Positions 58,700-64,000 of a stretch of 64,000 nt of DNA are shown one piece after another. The DNA is from Rhipidocladum racemiflorum. Lineage: Eukaryota; Streptophyta; Magnoliopsida; Poales; Poaceae. Within the stretch, counting starts at the first letter, position 1. Each line of letters opens with the position of its first letter. The stretch lies in the NCBI GenBank assembly GCA_036346355.1, contig CM070588.1, positions 310,001 to 374,000 on the forward strand, read 5' to 3'. The notes under the pieces were generated by a model that was given only the letters and a program-made list of their open reading frames with translations, did no database searches and had not been told where the DNA came from. The position numbers were made by a program, and so were the translations under genes.

Positions 58700-59814
58700 T
58701 ATATGTTGAGGATCAGTTGAGATCGATCAAAGTCAACCAAGAAACAACCAGCCGCTGCTGCTTACCACCTTGCTTGCCGTCTCGATCTTTATCTGTGTTT
58801 AAATTTTTTTTAGGCTAGCTGGACTTGATCTTGAGATGCCAAAAGAATAGTACGTGGTGTCTTAGACAACGACTTGAATCTTGCCTGCAACTCTGAATTA
58901 CTAACCTGAACAAATTAATTTACGATTGCCGTTGCCGTTGCTGCAAATGATAGATAAGTTCACTAAGAAGATGCCGCATCGGCGTGGCAGAGCTCTTCTT
59001 CTAGGGTACACTAAATTTAATATGAACCTTCGTTCTTTTCGATCGATTAGCTACAAGTTATTTATACTTCTTCTGGTAGTGGAGTGATGAAAATATCCTC
59101 AACAAATCAACGATTAGATCTAATTTTTACTAGCCATTGTAGTATAATACACCGTAAAATTTCTCCGATTCGAAGCAAGCAGTGCATTAAGCTAGGGTAT
59201 GCATGAAGTATACTAGTAGCAGCAGCTTATAGCTTAAATACACACGCAACGCAGGAGTCGTCTTTTCATTCATATATGTCAACAAGGGCACCCTGCCTGC
59301 CTGCCTGCATCTTGGTGCGCCACTAGTTGGCTAGATAGCTTTGCCCCAACATAGCACCACAACACACCACTTTTCTTCTTCTTCTGTTTTTTCCTTTTCT
59401 TGAAAAACAACACAACACAGTTGACATAGCAATGTACACCACTGTAGTGTTGGCGGACCCTCTGCTTATATAGGCTATACCCTCCGACTAACACACGTCC
59501 TCGGACTCCAACTGGAACACGGCAGCCAAGCCAAACTCGTCTATAACTTGGACAGCCCCTGTTCATACGAACTCAACTTTGAACTTTCCTAATTACAAGA
59601 TTAGTTCCAACACTCCCTCCCTCGGGAAAAAAACTTGCTTCCTCAACTCCACTTGGGATACTCGTATATCTTCAAATTTACACACTGTTGGTATATCTTT
59701 GGGAAAAACTAAGGATAATGTTGTGCAGTCTATTAAGATGATTAAGAATGTAGAAATGGATCGTTTGAAGGTACCAATGAAAAAAAATCATATAATAATG
59801 TAGACATGGATCAT
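58700..59814. other. Intergenic, no gene recognised
   Basis: AT-rich DNA with short poly-T and CTG/CTTC runs (59280-59400). A frame near 59600-59800 reading SNLHTVGISLGKTKDNVVQS may be part of the LINE or another old element just downstream. No complete gene. Confidence 0.4.
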
Positions 59815-60600
59815 TTGAAGATTAACTTCGTGATGGATCTCAAATTCGATTTTCGAATTTCGAATGATGTTTGGCTTGGGAACAACCCCTTCAGTGCACA
59901 ATACCTTAGACTTTATAACATTGTTCGAAAAAACAGGATATAGTGGCTGAAGTACTGTGCTCTGTCCCACTCAATGTGTCCTTCCATCGGGTTGTTCAAG
60001 GACATAATTTATTGGCTTGGCATGAACTTGTTTCTTTGGTATTTACACCGTGGGGTGATTTTGACAAAAGATAACCTTGCAAAAAGAAATTTGTATGGTA
60101 GCAAAATATGTTGTTTTTACAACAATGAGGGAACTATACAACATCTTTTTTTTCGACTGCCATTTTGCTCGTTTTGCTTGGCGCGTTATATTCCTAGAAG
60201 TATGACCAATATGTTTGGGAATTGGTTGTTGGGGTTTGGAAAATATTTAAGGGCTCAATTTTTTGTCGGATCTGCCTCTTTGTGTTGGTTAATTTGGCTA
60301 TGTCGAAATGATGTAATCTTTAATAGGAAAAAATCTCTTATCCGATGTAGGTGATTTATTTGTGCACCAACTGGTTGTGATCATGGTTGTACTTCAGCGT
60401 CAGGAGGCCTGAGAGGGTGTACTATCAGCTTGCAAAGCCTTGGAGATCGTGGTCAAGGATCTCTTCTTCAACCATGGATAGTGTTTTAATAAGAGACTGT
60501 GTATGGATTGATGCTTTATGTTCCATGTTTGTCATGGATTGTTGCAACTATTTTGTTAGGCTTTTCTTTTGATGGATTTTTTGCTATTATCTTGTAATGA
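59815..60600 (+). pseudogene. LINE (non-LTR) reverse-transcriptase C-terminal fragment with zf-RVT
   Basis: Frames in order give RDGSQI, DVWLGNNPFSAQY, LYNIVRKNRI, then CCFYNNEGTIQHLFFRLPF and SASLCWLIWLCRNDVIFN. These are the typical zinc-binding C-terminal region of plant LINE reverse transcriptases. Frame changes and stops make it a dead 5'-truncated copy, the usual LINE form. No poly-A tail or target duplication was pinned down. Confidence 0.75.
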
Positions 60601-60992
60601 ATTGTTGGTTATGTGCATCTCTTGACGCAGAGGCCGAAGGATTTAGGGTGCGTTTGGTTGCTTGTAACAAGTGGTACATGTATAAGATGATTGCTTAAAT
60701 GGAACCAACCCATCTTGGATCAAGTGATACAAATTTAAGGAATATTCTCTCTAGATGCTGAACCAAATGGTACATAACCATCCCATCTCATTCAACCTCG
60801 CCCCAGTCCTAATCTTCCATTATAAAAAAAAAAACTCCACTTGGGATGGCGTCACCTTCACTTCTTGTCCATCTCCTCATCTTTATATTTTTTTTCCCTT
60901 CCCTTCGAAATCTAGAGACGGATGAAAAGAAATAAAAGTAAGCAGTTTGACGTCATTTGAATGTGTGAAGACGCTATATGATGCGAACATAT
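60601..60992. other. Unassigned DNA with a Tourist-like half element
   Basis: At about 60648 GGGTGCGTTTGGTTGCTTGTAACAAGTGG starts like the Tourist copies nearby, but no clear partner end follows; its best relative is the half element near 33768. Confidence 0.4.
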
Positions 60993-61345
60993 CAATATAT
61001 ATATGTATGTATGTACATATACATATATACACATGTGTATATATGTATATGTATATATCCAATTTCAGATGTGACAGGTTTTGACATTTGATGATCCTAT
61101 CGTATGAAAATGCATCAAGTTTAGTTGCGTGGGAACATACACACAGACATACATACATACTGCACCTGGTATTTGACAATGGATTAATCGGTAGGTACGT
61201 ACAGCTAGCTGCCTGCCTGTAATTTATACATGCATATATGCGTATACATACCCGGCCCCCTACTGTATTGTATATTATTGTATTTTGTATTTTATTGTAT
61301 TGTATATTATTGTAGCATGTTTATATTGTATTGTAGCATGGTATG
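60993..61345. repeat. AT/GT-rich microsatellites
   Basis: An (AT/GT/CATA) run spans 60993-61060, a (CATA)n run lies near 61140-61160, and (TATTGTAT)-type repeats fill 61260-61345. These are unstable simple sequences without coding value. Confidence 0.8.
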
Positions 61346-61900
61346 GTATCCTCTTGACATTTCATTATGATTTGGAGAAATAAGAGGCAGTAGATGTAAA
61401 TATGTAATATAGGGGCTGTTTGGTTGCCTTCTCTTGCGAGCCTGGTCCGTTCGACTCAGTCAGACTGATGAGATACGAGATGCACAGATGTAGAGACGGT
61501 GTTTAGTTGAGTGTTTAGTAGGCAGATATTCTCAAATTTAAATATTTTAAAATTTATATAGCAAGTGTGGTCTAGTTTTGTTCGAAAAAATGTCATGAAC
61601 CTATTTTTAAAATTGGTTCGGTAATCAAAGATGCTAATAAAAAGATATAAACAAAAAAAAAACTTACATACTCACGTGGCATCGTATGCATAGTTTGCTA
61701 TTGTGGCTGACAGTGGCCCCTTACGCAGACCACGAGGCTGCATCCAGATATACGTCTATTTTCTACGTATCTCTAGAGCCAGGCTGCATGGAGAATCTTA
61801 CATCCAGATAACCAGGCTCAAAACTAGATGCAGACAACTAAACACGAGAGAAAAAAAATAAGATTTTGCATAATCCCTGTGCATACAGACAACCAACCAG

Positions 61901-62155
61901 GGAAATAAATTCTATAGTGTCGTGCTGCATAAAAGAACTTGTGCAGCACCACTCGAATGGACGTCACGTGTTATGCTAGTGAATCTACACCGTCTGCATG
62001 CAATTAATACGTCAGTTAATTAATTCCCTTAATTAATATAATTAATCCCCTTAATTAATGCAACGGTGAAGATTCACTGGCATAACACATGACATCCATC
62101 GGAGTGATGCTGCACAGATCCTTTTATGCAACACGACACTCTAGAATTTATTTCC
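61901..62155. mobile_element. Mutator-like MITE nested near MOT1
   Basis: GGAAATAAATTCTATAGTGTCGTG and its inverse (CACGACACTCTAGAATTTATTTCC) bound a 255-bp hairpin-like element. Flanks AACCAACCAG (61891-61900) and AACCAAACAG (62156-62165) are a 10-bp duplication with one mismatch, fitting the 9-10-bp duplications of Mutator elements. Removing element and one flank restores the outer element's terminal CAACCAAACAGCCC. The middle has an AATTAATTAA-rich loop. A relative lies at 63677-63909. Confidence 0.85.
61960..61970. promoter_or_regulatory. GACGTCACGTG motif (C-box plus G-box) 262 bp upstream of MOT1
   Basis: GACGTC and CACGTG overlap, making a strong bZIP/bHLH-type site. It lies inside the Mutator-like MITE, so if used it was brought by the transposon. 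The related MITE downstream of MOT1 carries TGACGTCACGTG at 63722-63733. Use in MOT1 control is inferred only. Confidence 0.5.
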
Positions 62156-62231
62156 AACCAAACAGCCCGCATAAATCCTGCGTGCATCCACAGCGGCCGG
62201 CCCAGAGCTGAGCAACACCAAGACGTCCGAC

Positions 62232-63617
62232 ATGATGCAATCGGCCATGGCCACCACCGTCAACCCCTCCGACGCCAACGCCGACCCGGAGGCGCTCGCC
62301 GACACCAAGCGACCTCACCCGGGCTCCCTGCTCGCCCGCGCGCGCGACAACCTGCGGTTCCGGTCGGCGTGGGGCGAGCTGAACGGCGCCATGGGCGACC
62401 TTGGCACCTATGTCCCCATCGTGCTGTCGCTGGCGCTCTCCCGCCACCTCGACCTCAGCACCACCCTCATCTTCACCGGCATCTACAACGCCATCACCGG
62501 CCTCATCTACGGCGTCCCCATGCCCGTCCAGCCCATGAAGGCCATCGCCGCCGCCGCCCTCTCCGACCCCTCCTTCGCCATCCCCGAGATCATGGCCGCC
62601 GGCATCCTCACCGGCGCATTCGTCCTCTTCCTCGGCATCACCCGCCTCATGAGGCTCGTCTACTGGATCGTCCCGCTCCCCGTTGTACGCGGCATCCAGC
62701 TCGCGCAGGGCCTCAACTTCGCCATGGCCGCGGTCAAATACGTCCGCTACGAGCAGGACCTCGGCAAGGGCAAATCCCTTGGCCGACGCCCCTGGGCCGG
62801 CCTCGACGGCGTCGTCTTCGCCATCGCGGCCATCTGCTTCATCGTCCTCGTCAATGGCGCCGGCGAGGACAGTCACAGCCACGGCGCCGACAGCGGTCGA
62901 CAAGGGGGAGAAGAACGAGACGGAAATGGTTGGCGTCACTGGAGCCGTCGCCTGGCGTCGTCGACCCCTTCGGCGGTGATCGTGTTCGTGCTCGGCGTGG
63001 TGTTCGCCGTCGTCCGGCACCCGGCGGCGGTGAGGGAGCTGCGCGCCGGGCCGTCGCGGATGCGGGTGGTGCACATATCTCGGGAGGCGTGGAGGCAGGG
63101 TTTCATCAAGGGCGCGGTGCCGCAGATCCCGCTGTCGGTGCTCAACTCCGTCGTGGCGGTGTGCAAGCTGACGCGCGACCTCTTCCCCGACAAGGAGGAG
63201 GCGTCGGCGACGTCGGTGTCGGTGACGATGGGCGCCATGAACCTGGTGGGGTGCTGGTTCGGCGCCATGCCGTGCTGCCACGGCGCCGGCGGGCTGGCGG
63301 GGCAGTACAAGTTCGGCGGGCGCAGCGGCGGGTGCGTGGCGGCGCTGGGCGGGCTCAAGCTGGCGCTGGGGCTGCTGCTCGGCGGCTCCATGCTGCGCGT
63401 GCTCGTCGCGTTCCCCGTGGGGCTGCTCGGCGTGCTGCTGCTCTTCGCCGGCGTGGAGCTGGCCATCGCGGCCAGGGACATGTCGTCCAAGGCGGAGGCG
63501 TTCGTCATGCTCGTCTGCACCGCCGTCTCGCTCGTCGGCTCCAGCGCCGCCCTAGGGTTCCTCTGCGGCATGGTCGCGCACGGCCTGCTCATGGTCAGGG
63601 CATGGGCGCTCAGGTGA
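62232..63617 (+). CDS. MOT1: Molybdate transporter 1, MOT1 family (single exon, 461 aa)
   Basis: Multi-pass membrane protein that carries molybdate, needed for molybdenum cofactor and so for nitrate reductase and aldehyde oxidases. Family motifs are clear: GELNGAMGDLGTYVPIVLSL (48-67), VPMPVQPMKAIAAAA (95-109) and a related PCCHGAGGLAGQYKFGGRSG (346-365). About ten hydrophobic segments are visible. The family (once Sultr5) lacks the STAS domain of sulfate carriers, as here. A His/Gly/Asp-rich loop (about 215-240) is less conserved. Plant MOT1 proteins are usually ~450-460 aa and intronless, fitting this frame. The start MMQSAMATT is at 62232; the third Met is an alternative. Large frames in other phases here reflect GC-rich codon use. 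The 5' flank is a MITE only 76 bp away. Confidence 0.95.
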   Translation: MMQSAMATTVNPSDANADPEALADTKRPHPGSLLARARDNLRFRSAWGELNGAMGDLGTYVPIVLSLALSRHLDLSTTLIFTGIYNAITGLIYGVPMPVQPMKAIAAAALSDPSFAIPEIMAAGILTGAFVLFLGITRLMRLVYWIVPLPVVRGIQLAQGLNFAMAAVKYVRYEQDLGKGKSLGRRPWAGLDGVVFAIAAICFIVLVNGAGEDSHSHGADSGRQGGEERDGNGWRHWSRRLASSTPSAVIVFVLGVVFAVVRHPAAVRELRAGPSRMRVVHISREAWRQGFIKGAVPQIPLSVLNSVVAVCKLTRDLFPDKEEASATSVSVTMGAMNLVGCWFGAMPCCHGAGGLAGQYKFGGRSGGCVAALGGLKLALGLLLGGSMLRVLVAFPVGLLGVLLLFAGVELAIAARDMSSKAEAFVMLVCTAVSLVGSSAALGFLCGMVAHGLLMVRAWALR

Positions 63618-63676
63618 ATAAGGTCAAGGTGATCCGCCGTGGATGCATGCATGCATTCTTCTTCTTCTTGCCGCAC

Positions 63677-63909
63677 GAAAAAAATTTCTATGCAACGGTG
63701 CTAGTACAACACCGTGTGGATTGACGTCACGTGTCTCGCTGCGTTAATCTCCGTACAAAAAACAATTCAGTGTTAAGAATTAAAGTGCATTAAATTGCTT
63801 AGAGATTGATGAATTTGCATGGAGACTAAAGCAACAGGATACGTGACGTCAATCCGCACGGCACTGCACAGACCGTGGAATACAACACCGTTGCATAGAA
63901 TTTGTTTCC
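63677..63909. mobile_element. Mutator-like MITE downstream of MOT1
   Basis: GAAAAAAATTTCTATGCAACGGTG and its inverse (CACCGTTGCATAGAATTTGTTTC) form the ends; inner GATTGACGTCACGTGT and ACGTGACGTCAATC are inverted too. The GGAAANAAATTCTAT start is shared with the 61901-62155 element. It begins 60 bp after the MOT1 stop codon, so it may lie in the 3' UTR. Confidence 0.8.
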
Positions 63910-63956
63910 TCGCTGCACTACCACCCTCAAGCATCTTCATGTATATACATAAGCAA

Positions 63957-63974
63957 GCTAGCTAGCTAGCTAGC
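63957..63974. repeat. (GCTA)n microsatellite
   Basis: Self-complementary GCTA tetramers in tandem near the window end. Confidence 0.85.
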
Positions 63975-64000
63975 GCACCACTCGAATCATGCGCCTCATC

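Larger units (their letters stand above)
61412..62168. mobile_element. TIR element upstream of MOT1, containing a nested MITE
   Basis: GGGGCTGTTTGGTTG at the left and CAACCAAACAGCCC at 62155-62168 (plus one base) are inverted ends. The apparent length of ~757 bp shrinks to ~500 bp once the nested 61901-62155 element and its target duplication are removed. Inner CATCCAGATA words repeat near 61742 and 61801. The outer target duplication is not clear. Its right end is only 63 bp from the MOT1 start codon. Confidence 0.75.

Noticed and set aside
62126..63724. Very long open frames (532 aa plus, 377 aa minus) overlapping MOT1
   Set aside because: They are Arg/His/Pro/Gly-rich shadows of a GC-rich coding sequence; only the 62232 frame shows a known membrane transporter.
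1..64000. tRNA, rRNA or microRNA genes
   Set aside because: I found no tRNA cloverleaf with A and B boxes and no rRNA sequence. Hairpins seen are MITEs; a microRNA cannot be claimed without small-RNA data.

Overview
The window is nuclear DNA of a flowering plant, almost certainly a grass (Poaceae). The genes have many introns with GT/AG borders and GC-rich first exons. Intergenic DNA is packed with grass-type transposons: Stowaway and Tourist MITEs, small Helitrons, hAT elements, and copia and gypsy retrotransposons. I cannot name the species.

Six protein genes can be reconstructed exon by exon with an unbroken reading frame. On the minus strand: an IDEF1/LFL1-type B3 transcription factor (3414-7956, 9 exons, 344 aa); an HMGB6-like HMG-box protein (15894-17056, 6 exons, 230 aa); a katanin p80/KTN80 WD40 subunit (21257-30871, 18 exons, 840 aa); and a receptor-like cytoplasmic kinase of the CRPK1/At1g16670 type (34868-36432, 5 exons, 385 aa). 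On the plus strand: a plant ODR-4 homolog (41865-45843, 11 coding exons, 481 aa) and a single-exon molybdate transporter, MOT1 (62232-63617, 461 aa). No operon-like logic applies. From memory, an IDEF1, HMGB and MOT1 set also lies close together near the start of rice chromosome 8, so this is probably a conserved gene block enlarged here by transposons.

Region by region: 1-3.4 kb holds the 3' part of a copia LTR with a palindromic TCGGA motif array, then unassigned DNA. The B3 gene (3.4-8.0 kb) carries a 952-bp hAT element, with perfect 8-bp target duplications, inside an already duplicated intron segment. 8-15.9 kb is gene-free: an 87-bp minisatellite, a Helitron, a ~170-bp tandem repeat and a possible gene-capturing element. 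18-20.7 kb has a dead copia pol fragment and a near-perfect long foldback. The KTN80 introns hold a stack of nested elements. 31-34.5 kb has an instructive pair of MITEs, one filled by a Stowaway and one empty. 36.4-41.8 kb includes a 1.4-kb hAT element containing a gene-like GC-rich segment, just upstream of ODR4. 46.2-56.1 kb is one complete but decayed gypsy retrotransposon. 56.6-62.2 kb is MITEs, microsatellites and a LINE remnant. MOT1 is flanked on both sides by related MITEs carrying G-box/CRE-like motifs.

No novel molecular system stands out. The most interesting material is transposon-driven: elements that may supply promoter motifs or capture gene pieces, and clean filled/empty-site pairs that give the order of insertion.
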